DNA of 64,000 bases from Pterobdella sp. o SKG-2022 (Eukaryota; Annelida; Clitellata; Hirudinida; Piscicolidae). Under the pieces are notes generated by a model, which was given only the letters and a program-made list of their open reading frames with translations, did not search any database and was not told the origin of the DNA. The stretch covers positions 11,568,118-11,632,117 of the forward strand of contig OZ038320.1 in the NCBI GenBank assembly GCA_964035795.1, in the 5' to 3' direction. The translations under genes were made by a program, and so were the position numbers. Shown in pieces: positions 37,201 through 48,202 of the stretch; position 1 is the first letter of the stretch; every line of letters starts with the position of its first letter.

Positions 37201-40200
37201 ATGAAAAATACACATTAAAGGAAAAAGAGTGTAACATTATATTTAATGAATATGAAAAAAATTTAGAATTTTTAAACTTATATTTTACATGAATTAAATC
37301 CTATTAAACTTTTAAAATAAAAAGTATCCCTTCAAATTAAAGGAACTATTTAAAAACTATGTTATGTAATCAAATTTATTATGTAACTTTTTAACCATTA
37401 CTCGTAAGTCAAATTGAAGTGAAATAATTAAAAATTCAAGACTGTTATAAGCGAACATATTTCATTTTACAGTGTGTCTAATTTCCATGAGTATAATGAT
37501 GGTTCCATTAACGTTTTGGTGCACTGAATACTAATTGTAAGTTCCATTACAAACAACACAATTTGCAGGCATCCTTTTTTAACCTCTATACTACAAATCA
37601 ATGCTCATATTTTCTCTGATAATGTAACTCTTATTTGTCTTATGGTACATTTTTATTCATAAAACTTTCGATCTTTAAACGTTTAACTAGAATTTATTTG
37701 TATCAAAAGTTTCACTCTGAGAGTTATTTTGAAAAGCTTAAAAATGATATATTAGAAACATTAATTATACAATCCTCAGACCGATGATTGTTCCTGTTAT
37801 AAGGCTGTTATTCCCTTTCAACTCTCAATCCCGGCACTTCTCAAAAACACAAAATTCTAGTAATCTGCTTTTTATCTAGAATGATACTTTTAAAATAGAA
37901 TAGATTGAAACGAATTTCATGTTCAAACGGTTGTGAACATGATGAATTAGACGGAAATAATTATGGCAATGACACTATAACAACGGTCATTTGAAGTGTG
38001 TAAAAACTAGTTTCAAATTATTTCATTGAATTTTACTAATATATTTCCACCAAAATATTCTTGCAATAGACCACCACATCTCAATGGAATTAATTTAATT
38101 ATTTATTCAGTAACATCAGATGCCAATATATACTTTATAGGCCCGTTCAAGTGAGATTCCAATTAGCGCTCTGCCCTCCATTATTTCAACTATACTTTCC
38201 ATTGTTACTTTCATCATCATTATTTGCAGACATAATAAAACTCGTCTTACAATTAATTCCAAGTCCAATAATTGTTCAAAGACCATGAGTTCGTACAAAA
38301 GTAATAATCGTAAAATAAATTATTCCAATTCAACTCAATATTCAATAACATTTGTAAATATTTGATGAGAGTTCAATTTAGAATAATTAAATCTATCCAG
38401 AAACAAAATGAAAATGATATAATGATAGTACATGCCAAATAAACTCTATTGATTTAGGAGACAAAGTACATGAGAAAAAAGATGAGTGGACACAAATGAA
38501 ATGTTTGAACAAACCAATTCCAAACTCGGATCGAATTCCGCAGAGCTTATAAGTGATTTGATTTTCAATTTTTTTTGAGGAATTTTTGATACATTTATTT
38601 AAAAAAAACTAAAATTTTCGTTAAGTGCAACCTTATCATGAATCATTACTATGATTAATGACGATAAAAAGTTATTCGAATAATATTAAAAAAAAGATAC
38701 ATAGGATGTCTCTATAAAATTATAAGTGATTCTATTTATTACATTTGGAACAAATTTCTGATAAATTTAAACTTATGAACCAGTATAATTGTATAGATAT
38801 CCCATCCTAATAAATCCTCAAACAATAATTAAGAATAAATTACATGAATATGAAACAAATAACTCTAGCAGATTAGCTCAAGCAATTACCGACAAATTGA
38901 TGAGAGAAAAATTTGACTGTCTCAATAAAGCTATTTCAAAAGGCACATAGAATTATAAATAAACCGAAAATGCTTCAAATGCATATAAATTATGTATATA
39001 AGTTAGAAACTAAAAAAAAACAACTCATTAGATAAAAATTATTCTTTAACAAAGAATATTGATAAAAATCACAAAATTAAAAGTATGAATTTACACGGAA
39101 TGGCTAAATACATTCCTTCAAATCAAATAACCCCTTCCTTTTCGCAGCGAAGCCTTTCAGCGCTTAACTACTACCAAAACATGCGAAATATTTTCGAGAA
39201 AAGCGAAACTGCATAAAAGTCACCTTGAAGTTCCGATGCACAGATGAACGATATGGGATTATTAATGTCTTCATTTCTCGAGTACAAGGCGTTTAAAAAA
39301 CTAGTATATTGCGTGAAGTTTTTCAAAGACATCGTATGTTTTTTATATACAATGCAATATTCAGTGAAAAAATTAATTATATAATTAATTATATCATTTA
39401 TCATCTTTAAATTTTTCAACTTAGAGAGAATTGAAAATTTCTTGAATGCATGCTAAAATTTTAAAAAGTCAAAATATTAAAAAAACGAATAAATCACTGA
39501 ACGTGAATGTTTTCATGTTTAAACTGCTTTAAAAAGCCTTCCACATACCAACATCGATAATTATTTTCAAATTTACCATACTTCAAAATTTTTTTTCCAT
39601 ATTTTAACACCACGGATATGTCAAATGTAAAAAATAAGCCCAAGTTATGCAAGATCAAAACATAACAAAAGCAAAATTATGCAACAAGACGTGAAGAATC
39701 TTGAGAAAAGATTACGAAATGAAGTATGGCAACTCGCACTTTGAAATACTAGTCAAAATCTTTGAGACATTTTTAAAAATTGGAAGCAAAAGTAACTTAA
39801 AGATGTTTAAATATAAATTCATAATCAGTGCAGTCTGGTAAGCTTACTCAAATAACAATCTTCTTGTTACTACATTATACAACGAACTTTCATCGACAAA
39901 ATATTGTTCATCCTGCACACAGCTCTTAAAAAGTTATTCCTCATAAAAAAAATGCAAGAATTTACATGTATTTTCAATTATTCTGCTATAATCTTGTCAA
40001 AACAACTCTAAAACTTGATGCAAGTACGAGTTTTCCAAGTATTTATGATTAAAAAGTTCTCAATGAAAAATTAAAATAAAATTCAATTTCACTGAAATTT
40101 TTTATTATATCCCTAATAAATTTTTAAATCTTTTATAAGGAAACTCAATATATAGAATGGTTAGACTTCTTATCTATCTTAACCTTATAACCTCCCATGT

Positions 40201-43200
40201 TAATTTTCGCTTTATTGATGGCTTGTTTGAGTAACTTGTTTTATTCTTTTTGTTTTAATGAAAAAAAAATATTTATTTTATTTATCATAATTCTTATATA
40301 TTTGCTTCAAATACAAATTTAAAAAAATTTAGTGTTTTTAAAAAATTTAAAATGAAATTTGATGGTACTTTAATGTTTCTTCAAGACAAGGGTTCAAAGT
40401 TACCAATAAACAATAATGAATATTGGATTTTATGAAAATTAATTATGCCATAAATTTTTTGAAAAGAATAATCTATCTGAAAAAATATTTTTCAACATCA
40501 AAGAATTCCGAATGCGCATTTAAGTTGCTAAAATTGAAGTTCAAAGCTTGAATAATCCAAAGTAAAAAAAAATCAACTTTAATTGTGTGAAAACGCGTAT
40601 CTAGCTCCGGATGTTTGAAAAATTTGGTCTGAATAGACCCTTAAAACGTTTTGTTTAACTGTTAAATTTTTAAACTGTCAAAAAATCCTACAAATAGTTT
40701 GTTTTTAGATTATGAAGACATTAGGGAAATATCTTAAGAACACTAAACAAGATAAAATCTTTTTGATAATACCGAAGCTTTTATGTTTCTTTCTTTATAT
40801 ACTCTCAATTAGTTTTAACGATTTCATCAACACAAGTTATAAAATGTTTATAAAGACAACAAATAAAAATCTTAAAAACACTCTCTTGGAAACTTGGAAA
40901 AGCCAAAAAGTTGAAAAAAAAAATCCTAACCAAATTATTCCCATTTTAAAGTAAAAACGTAGTTTTTCATTTTTTGCATTGTCAAACAAAAATTTATCGT
41001 TACGAAATCAAATAAAACTAACGTTGAAAGTTTCTCAAGTAGTACTTCCATTCCTTCTCCATTCTTCTCAATGCGTTTCTCCATAGTGAATTCACCTTTT
41101 TAACAGTTAAACTCTCGATTTTACCCTCCATTTCCTCATTGCAACATGTGCCACCATCATTGAATCCTGTGCACTTCTTCAAGTGGCTGTCATCTGCAGA
41201 TTAATCGCGTTGTTATGTTCAAAAAGCCTTAAATTACATCTGTGAATAAAATAAGTATTGATTTTAATTAATTTAAAATCATTTATTTTATAGAAAATTC
41301 AGATAAATAAAAAAAAAAAATAATTAAAATTTATTAAAAGTAATACAGTATTTCATATTGCATTGTCTAGTCGAAGACATGCTTGTAAACATGTCAAAAA
41401 ATCAACATTTTTTTTCACTCAAATGTATACTGATTTGCTTTTTTGCATGAAAACTAAGCTTGCAAGCTGGATAAAAACATTTTGAATAACTGCGCTTATA
41501 TTTTACGTTGCATATCAATTAAAATGTTTTTTCACGCACGAGAGAACCTTTTTGAGATGCATAAAAGTACCGTGATATATGGTAAGAGTTTTTTGAGTTT
41601 GTCAAAAAGTTTGATGGACGGTTTTATTGAAAAAAATAATAGGACATATTTTTGATGTTTTTAAATGGCCTTTTTTATATTTGAGCAAATTTATGAACGA
41701 TTTTAATATCAGAAAAGGAATGTTATAGACGTGTATAATTTTTAGAATAGAATATTATTATAATATAAAATGTATGTTGAACTGAATGGTGGTAATTAAC
41801 ATCACTGAAGCTTTATAATCAAGACTTCCAAAACTACTGAAACAGCCATGCAGGTATGAAGCTGGGATAATGATACAAAAAGTCAATATATTTATAATTA
41901 AGATTATCCTGCTTTTTGTCGTTTTATAAATCATATAAAATATCCCTATAAAAAGTTATAAAAGATCAATTTGTGTTGAAATAATGAAAAATTTCAACTC
42001 TTGAATGGAGAAAATTTTTCATTAGAAACTTACGTGCTAAGTTAAAACAACATCACTAAATGACTCAATTAGATCATTTATCAAGCCTGACGTCGTGAAA
42101 TTAGCTGGCCTCTTTGTTTCCAAATAAATCATACAGGATTAATTTAATTATTGCCACAAGAAATTACGCCGATAGTTAATATCACGATAATCTTATAACG
42201 AAGGCACTTTGTCATTTTAAATATTAAATCATTATCTCGAGTGTATTGAAAACTTTAGATTAATTATATAATTGATACTGAAGAACCCTTATCAAAGTGA
42301 ACGACTTTGAATCACAATGTTAAATTATGAATTTTAACAAAATTAATCAGAAAAATGATGGATAAAATTGATTTTTGTAAAATATTTAGTTCTTTTTATG
42401 TAGATTTGATATCAAACTTAAATGTCAAAAGGTTGAAAATGTCATTTGAAGTTGACTGAAATTACTTCAAATATTTAATATTATCATACAATGCTTTTCA
42501 ATCATTTGAAAAATTTTCGGAAGTTTGGGATTTTTTTAATATCTCAGACAATTTCAGATAAGACCATCTATTTGATTTATAAAGTGATTTTATTTCCAGT
42601 CATCTTGCAGTTTATAACAAATGGATTATTTTTGATGATACTGGAAATGTATTTCTAATAATGCCTACATATTTTTTCTTTTTGACGTCTATAATTGCCA
42701 TTAAATTGATGTTATCTTGATGTTTATGCACCGTAAGCACACTGACAAGGAAATTTTAAACAAGCAATACTCCATCTTTAATAACAATGCCAGTTATCTT
42801 GTTTGCTGCAATGATAATACAACCTGCTTCTCATTAAAACAATAGTGAATTCAGTGCGTAGCTGCATCAAGTAAATAAACGCAAGCGTTCAGTTACTCTA
42901 TTTACTCTAGCATCTATCTACTTAAGATTTTCACAACGATCATAACGCACACTTACGATTTTCTAAATACAAAGGTGTTGTAGCAGTATTGAAAATCGAA
43001 TAAAATGTCCTATCGGATAGTAACGCTGATGGTGATTCAGAGTGGTGGATTAATCATTGTTTGAATAACAGATTGTACATAGCTTGTGGTGAACATAACG
43101 AATATATCTAAAACTCCATCTACATTTATCACCAAATAATTAGAAAAAATAAATCAAATTCAATGTTTATACAAGTTACGGTAAAAATAATTACAACTTA

Positions 43201-44344
43201 GTTTTCACAGTTCATAAATTATATGAAATATTGAAAATTTTTTGACTAAAGTTTAAAACTTCAAATGTATTTTAGACTGAATGAAGATATAGTATTATTT
43301 GAATAAAGTCTGGTAATCCTTTAGTTTTCAACATGAGTATAATAAAAAAGAAATATTTTAAACTACAGTGAATTTCTTTTTCTGTGTCTATCAAAATATC
43401 ATTTCTCAAAAATGAAGCATTGGAATGCAAACATATGAAGAAAACATTGAGATTGCTTGAAACATGCAATTGATTGTGTAATTACTGAGAATATAATTAT
43501 CATCTACCTTGTGAAACTTATATAACCACTCAGTAAGATTTAAGAAAAGAATGAAGGTTAAATCTTGATGGATTTGACAGCTTCACATTTAATCCATCAG
43601 TGAGATCTTTAATTGATAATGATTTCCCCTGAATACAATAAACTATTAAAAATTCCCAATTATAAATTATTTATGTAACGAAACATAATGATTTTTCTTA
43701 AACAACAAATCAACTTGAAGAAAACAATTGAGAAAAAGTATGACTAAATAATATCAGTTTGAATACCTTTTTAACATTTTAAATAAAGATAAATGTTATA
43801 TATTAATATATGATTGATTTTTCAATAGTTTTAAACTATTAATTTTGATGCACTCATAGTGAAGACTTCTTTTGATGGATTTATGTTTTCACTTTAAGTA
43901 ACTAGATCAATGATTATAAATGTTATCTCAAATAATAAATCATGCCATTGTCCACAATTATTCTTTCTAAAAAAATTTAAAAAAATCATATATTGTAGAT
44001 CTTATAAACGAAATGTTAGCAATGATTTTTCAAGAAAATTAGATTTTAAAAAATCATATAATAGCTTAAAATTAGTTAAAAACTAAAAATTTTACAATTT
44101 TCATTATTTATTGGACATTTATGAACTAAAAAAGATATTAAAAAAATTTTTTACCTGCATAAGCTTTTTCGGGAAGGAAACTTTCCTTAAATCCTTTTTT
44201 TAGCCACCATTCTTTGTTAGACAAACAAGAGTTTTCTGAAAAACTTGACACTACTTCTTTGTGATCTATTCCCAATGAATCCCCTTTGACTAACAAAATT
44301 GAATGAAACAGAAGAAAAGCTTGCATACATCTAGTAACTTTCAT
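24517..44344 (-). CDS. Glypican (GPI-anchored heparan sulfate proteoglycan core)
   Basis: Seven exons join in phase: 44344-44155 (signal peptide MKVTRCMQAFLLFHSILLVK, then KKGF), 41193-41023 (GGTCCNEEME, the TCC motif), 34136-33716 (DMYDRTYGELYLSNSAIFSQ; ARTF), 32602-32437 (FCQQC...PCHNTCVNV...SRWN), 26477-26356 (ISEAIMHFQEN), 25649-25366 (KMCG...NFC...QCWN) and 25243-24517 (C-terminal tail). After the signal peptide there are 14 cysteines, the invariant glypican number. Glypicans carry heparan sulfate at the cell surface and modulate Wnt, Hedgehog, BMP and FGF ligands (family knowledge). It is closest to the GPC4/6/Dally-like layout by eye, but the subfamily is not certain. The gene is about 20 kb because of large introns that hold two LINEs. 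It is transcribed divergently from the FHL gene. Confidence 0.92.
26478..29100 (-). other. Glypican intron, part without LINE
   Basis: AT-rich intron sequence between exons 4 and 5. No open frame longer than about 110 codons and no recognisable repeat or RNA. Confidence 0.5.
29103..32150 (-). mobile_element. Non-LTR retrotransposon (LINE A), decayed, in a glypican intron
   Basis: Minus-strand pieces in order: endonuclease (FFGSFNIGSLNGKSMELLKR near 32.04 kb; ICLRDFNGHIGKEFDGF and GTEIDFVL near 31.5 kb), a spacer (31027-30767), reverse transcriptase (FCFMPNRSTADTIYILRRMQ, CFVDLEKAFDRV near 30.3 kb), a Cys/His finger (CKTCKKWVHARC...CRVC near 29.8 kb) and the C-terminal LRWLGHVRKRDDD (29.4 kb). 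The catalytic box reads YADE instead of YADD (about 30.03 kb), and the frame is broken several times, so it is dead. The element ends in a short repeat of the GTATCA type near 29110. The finger between RT and the C-terminus marks a RTE/CR1-like family seen in many marine invertebrates; the exact clade is not certain. Confidence 0.85.
32603..33715 (-). other. Glypican intron 3
   Basis: About 1.1 kb of AT-rich sequence between exons 3 and 4, no feature seen. The donor is GTTCGT at 33715 (phase 0). Confidence 0.5.
33837..33868 (-). other. Candidate 32-nt mini-intron inside glypican exon 3
   Basis: Minus strand: starts GTATTTGTAC, ends TTTTTTCAATAG. Reading straight through gives a frame that loses glypican similarity and ends without the conserved cysteine. 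Removing these 32 nt joins SSSNYN to NFQVLYNELTQSLYVYAYSR and then EICLKKHMNDARTF, which restores the conserved Cys, the ARTF motif and the family spacing. A sequencing or real frameshift is the alternative. Confidence 0.5.
34375..37025 (-). mobile_element. Non-LTR retrotransposon (LINE B), 5'-truncated, in glypican intron 2
   Basis: Minus-strand order: partial endonuclease (SGDWNGHTRSHSTAFENVHG near 36.9 kb), a connecting region (TWKRQTWWWNNKMQQ near 36.4 kb), reverse transcriptase (35857-35255: SNYRGLKLIDQVMKFLERVV, CGFMQGRGTTDAIFILRQLQ, FIDLEKAFDRVPREVIWW, GVHQGSVFSPLLFVIVLEAL, ILYADDLMVSAQ) and the C-terminal domain (34863-34417: MRWFGHVERSVGW, KKPGRPKKTWNEV). YADD is intact but the frame is broken. 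The 3' end carries a CAAT-type repeat at about 34377-34393. It shares a 3'-terminal motif with LINE A (same family, different copy). The 5' end stops inside the endonuclease. Confidence 0.87.
37026..41022 (-). other. Glypican intron 2, part without LINE
   Basis: About 4 kb of AT-rich sequence. Small open frames only (e.g. 80 codons at 40712-40954, plus strand, Lys/Asn/Ile-rich, no homology seen). Nothing supported. Confidence 0.5.
41194..44154 (-). other. Glypican intron 1
   Basis: About 3 kb, AT-rich, donor GTAAAA at 44154 and acceptor CTGCAG at 41196-41194. No coding or repeat feature recognised. Confidence 0.5.
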
Positions 44345-44695
44345 TTTACGAGCCGGTAATTTTATTGCAGAAAGTAATTATAAATTATTTTTGAAATATT
44401 GATAGTTTGTATATGTTTGATTTTAAATTGTTAAAAACGAATGTTCGTACCTAAAAACTAACTTAATCAAGAAAACCGAAACAGAAATTCGAACAAAGCA
44501 TCGTAACGACAAGCAATGAACACATTATAAAGGATGTGAGCATAGACAAAACACTAAAATCTGTTGATCAAAAATCTTTCACAAACGTAGTTTTGAAAAT
44601 TTATTTTTAAGAGGACTTATAACTTTTTAATTTTTTTTTCGCTTTGTTAAAATTTCGAATTAATAAAATCACATGAAATACACGGTGGATTTTAG
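44345..44695. promoter_or_regulatory. Putative bidirectional promoter region, glypican side
   Basis: About 350 nt between the glypican ATG (minus) and the tRNA gene. No clear TATA box or other element can be assigned from sequence alone; it is called only from the divergent gene arrangement. Confidence 0.3.
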
Positions 44696-44775
44696 GGTAG
44701 TGTGGCCGAGTGGTCTAAGGCGCTGGTTTTAGGCACCAGTCCGAAAGGGCGTGGGTTCGAATCCCACCACTGCCA
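44696..44775 (+). tRNA. tRNA-Leu (anticodon UAG)
   Basis: A complete cloverleaf. The acceptor stem GGTAGTG pairs with CACTGCC (one G-U), A is the discriminator base, the D arm is GCCGAGTGGTCTAAGGC, and the anticodon arm is CTGGT-TTTAGGC-ACCAG with UAG at 44730-44732. A long type II variable arm (TCCGAAAGGGC) is as expected for leucine, and the T arm contains GGTTCGAATCC. A T run follows at once (44777 on), a Pol III terminator. No intron. It lies 104 nt upstream of the FHL ATG. Confidence 0.96.
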
Positions 44776-44879
44776 GTTTTTTGCTTATCATTATGGAAAT
44801 TTATATATGTTACGTCAAATATTTTAAAAGTCTTATTATTAACTTGAATTAACTTTACGTAGCGTATCTTCAATTCAAT

Positions 44880-46517
44880 ATGAATTCTTCTGATTCTACT
44901 ATGCCGAAGAACCAAGTTGCTGCTTCATCACTTTCTGGTAGTGAATTGTCCATGAAAAACAGTTCATTTGTTCTGGATTGTAATTTATGTAAATGCGATC
45001 TCAATCAAAGCAATCTTGTTCAAGTTGCCGAAAAAAAGTTATGCAAGTCCTGTTTCGAAATGCAGTTTTCTAAAACCTGCAACGCATGCAAGAAACTGAT
45101 AAGACTCAATCAAAAAGTTTTTTTTCCATTTTTTAAACAAATTTTTTTCAAGCATAACATTAGAATATATTTTTAATCGTTAGGTGGTGAATTACAGAGA
45201 TAGCTACTGGCATGATACTTGCTTTAATTGTGTTCTTTGTGAAACCAATTTAGTTGGCAATAAATTTGCTTTTTCGCATTCAAAGCTGATTTGTGCCTTG
45301 TGTCATGAAAAAGAAAACAACCTAGAGTGTTACCGATGCAACGGTTATTTCAAGAGCGGTATGTAGGTTCAAGTCATAAAAAAGAAAAAATATCTTCCAC
45401 TTCAAAGGATTTATTTTATAAAATAATTAAAAATATTAAAAGCATAGGTGAAACAATGATGGAATTTGAAAACTTGCATTGGCATGAAGATTGTTTCAAA
45501 TGCTCGGAGTGCAATGTTGTCATGGGTTCGATTCATTTGTTGTTATATGTCCATCAGACAGTTTTGAATTTCTCATAATAAATATATTTCAAAATTTGTT
45601 ATCAAGATAAAGATTGACTTAATTCTGCACTCAAGGTACAAGTCCTTTTGTGTTTGGTGAAGAAAGTAACACTGTCATTTGTGTCGATTGTTATGATCAA
45701 AAACATTCTAAAGTCTGTCAGAAGTGCCGTGATGTAAGATCATAAAATCTTTTTTTAACAACAACATAGCAAAGTTTAATTTCTTAGGAACTTGAAGCAT
45801 GGGATAAATGTAGATATTCTGTTCAAAATCACTAAAAAAATTTGAATTTAGATTATTAGGGGACACAGCGTGAAACATGACGAAAAATATTGGCACATGG
45901 ACTGTTTTGTTTGCGTTTCTTGCAAGAATTCATTGAACAAACCAGACGTGGAGTTTATCTTCAAAGACGACAAACTGCACTGTTGCGACTGTTACATCCT
46001 CAAGTGGCATTGCATTTGTGCCCGCTGTCAGCATCCCATTGGTGAATGCTTTAATGTACCTTTAAATGTTTATAAATATTGGGATTTTAATATAACTTTT
46101 CAGAGACATCTTATGTATGTTTTTCATAGCAATTAATCTTTAAAAACATCAATCGAGGATTCATACATTTATTCAAAAGGAAAGCTATCATTTTCGATAA
46201 GTATAGCCTTATCATAAAACATTAGCTAACCCGCTAATGTTTTATAAGAGATTTTAATATGTTTTTAATTCATCTAAAGTTTTAAAAAAGTAGAAAATTC
46301 TATATATTGCAGATTAAATTAACTTTTTAAATGTAAATAATTGAATTTTTTTACCTCGTCAGGAAAGGAACAATCAAAGTTTGTCAATTGTGGAAATGAG
46401 AATTGGCATTACAAATGCTTTACTTGTTACCGTTGTAATGGTTCATTGACAGAGAAGGGATTCATAAATGACAAATCGAAAATGCTTTGTCCAAAATGTG
46501 CAAAATCTTCAAACTAA
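44880..46517 (+). CDS. Four-and-a-half LIM domain protein (FHL family)
   Basis: Six exons join in phase: 44880-45116, 45184-45358, 45448-45525, 45636-45733, 45852-46041, 46363-46517 (stop TAA 46515-46517). After a Ser-rich N-terminus come a half LIM (CNLCKCDL...CKSCFE) and four LIM domains: CNACKKLI...WHDTCFNCVLC, CYRCNGYF...WHEDCFKCSEC, CQKCRDII...WHMDCFVCVSC, CARCQHPI...WHYKCFTCYRC. It ends LCPKCAKSSN. This is exactly the FHL1/2/3 layout and length (about 310 aa). FHL proteins are adaptors between the actin cytoskeleton, integrins and transcription factors, often in muscle. Introns are small (52-321 nt). AATAAA at 46555-46560 is a likely poly(A) signal. ATG 44880 is the first in frame. Confidence 0.94.
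46214..46245. repeat. Perfect inverted repeat in FHL intron 5
   Basis: Two 13-nt arms, ATAAAACATTAGC and its exact reverse complement, with a 6-nt loop (TAACCC). It lies in the 321-nt last intron of the FHL gene. It could be a small hairpin or a remnant of a mobile element; function unknown. Confidence 0.6.
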
Positions 46518-46554
46518 GGCGTAAACAATGTTTCCAATAGAAATAGTTTAGAAA

Positions 46555-46593
46555 AATAAATTTTGGACTTTTTTTTATTTCACAGTTCAAATA
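46555..46593 (+). terminator. FHL poly(A) signals
   Basis: AATAAA at 46555-46560 and a second one at 46588-46593, 38 and 71 nt after the FHL stop codon. A T-rich stretch follows, as expected for a cleavage region. Confidence 0.55.
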
Positions 46594-48202
46594 AAGTTGT
46601 TGTTTCATAAAAAGTTTTTTCAATAATTATACGTTTTTTTTAGTTATTTTTTCAGTTTCATGGTTAGCTTCATTTCATTGCTCAAAAATTTTTTTCTGCA
46701 AGTTTTTTAGTTATAAATTAAATTCATGGTACACACGGATGGTTTGCCAAAAGACCACCACACTAGATAAACTTATGATGAACCGAGGTGATGAGACTTC
46801 ACCAAGAACATCTTGGTCATAAAGGCGGGCTTGTTGAAAATTGAAACTTTAAAAACTCTCATTCAAAATATTGCTGAACTTGTTCTGTCCCTAAATAACT
46901 TATTAATAAAAGGCTTAAAAATTTTATTTGTTTATTCTTAGACAAATTGTTTCATTCTAATCAACGATCTAATATTAATAAAACTCTTAACATAAAAAAA
47001 CTTCTAATCTGCTTTTTTGCATCATTCAAAAAAACTCTGCTTTTAACTGCTTAAAGAGAAAGGTTTTGAGGTTTTATATAAAAAATGAGGTTGGTGAAAA
47101 AGAGATTCAAGTCGAAGAGGTGAAATATTCTTCAAAAAAAACCAGAGAAAAAAAGGATTTATCCTATTAATGGAAGGTAGAGACGATTAAGATTTGGAAG
47201 GAAAAAGATGATCGTAGGCTGCCTTGTTTAAAAGATAAAATAAGATTTGAAAAAGTTGAAAAACATGATTTTAACCACGAAAGATCAGGTTTTGTTTAAA
47301 AATTAATTGTGATGAGGAAGCCAGGGAAGGCTCAAAGTTGGTTTTTATAAGTTTGAATGTGTGAACTATAGACAAGCAAAAAATGTATTTGTACTGAAAT
47401 TTCTGAAGCTTGCAGTTGAATTTGTCTTAATTAAAATCTTATTTTTACATATTGTATTGAAAATTAATTTATTTTTCTTTTTACATTCATTTGAATATTT
47501 TCGACATATTAAGAGTAACAATCATTATCTAAATTAGAAAATTTTCAGACTCCTTAATTTTTATGGTCGTAATAAAATATTTTGTAACGAGAACGTGTGG
47601 ATTCTTTGCTATGCCGAGATTCAACCACAGAAATACTTAGACCAGTCTTGAAACTTAACATTTGAAAAATTAATAAATCAATATAAAATTAACATATGTG
47701 AAATAAGAATCCTGAAAGCTGTTTTTAGCCAAACTATTCAACAACATCTTATATCAATTCCTCCCCTTATTAAAGCTATTTTTTTAAAATTGTAAAACAG
47801 CTTGAAACTTTTTTATAATAATTCATTATCAAGTTTCCATTCACAAAACGCCGAGAAAATGTTCTGATGGTTATCAAACTCGTAATCAGAGTGCTAGTTT
47901 GAACGTTTTCATAAAGGAAAATGCGCAAGGAGCTTCAGCTTTAAGTCTATTGAGTTTAGTTGTTATTGATTTAAATATGATTAATTACTAATTAGTTATA
48001 AATAAGTCCTCATTTGAGTGTTAAGTTTCAAGCCTTTGTCTTTTGGCTTGTCAGACCTATTTGGTGTGCATGTTTAACAGAGAAAAAAACTACCTCACAG
48101 TACAAAGAAAAACACTAAAAATCTTATGGAGTAGACTTCAGTGCCATCGTACTTCTTAAGAATATATCAACATATAAACAATGGAAGATAAAATAAAATG
48201 AA
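46594..48202. other. Intergenic region between convergent FHL and EGF genes
   Basis: About 1.6 kb, AT-rich, no supported gene. It should contain the 3' UTR of the EGF gene at its right end. Confidence 0.5.

Noticed and set aside
40712..40954. 80-codon plus-strand open frame in a glypican intron
   Set aside because: Lys/Asn/Ile-rich composition expected from AT-rich DNA, no homology, no splice context.
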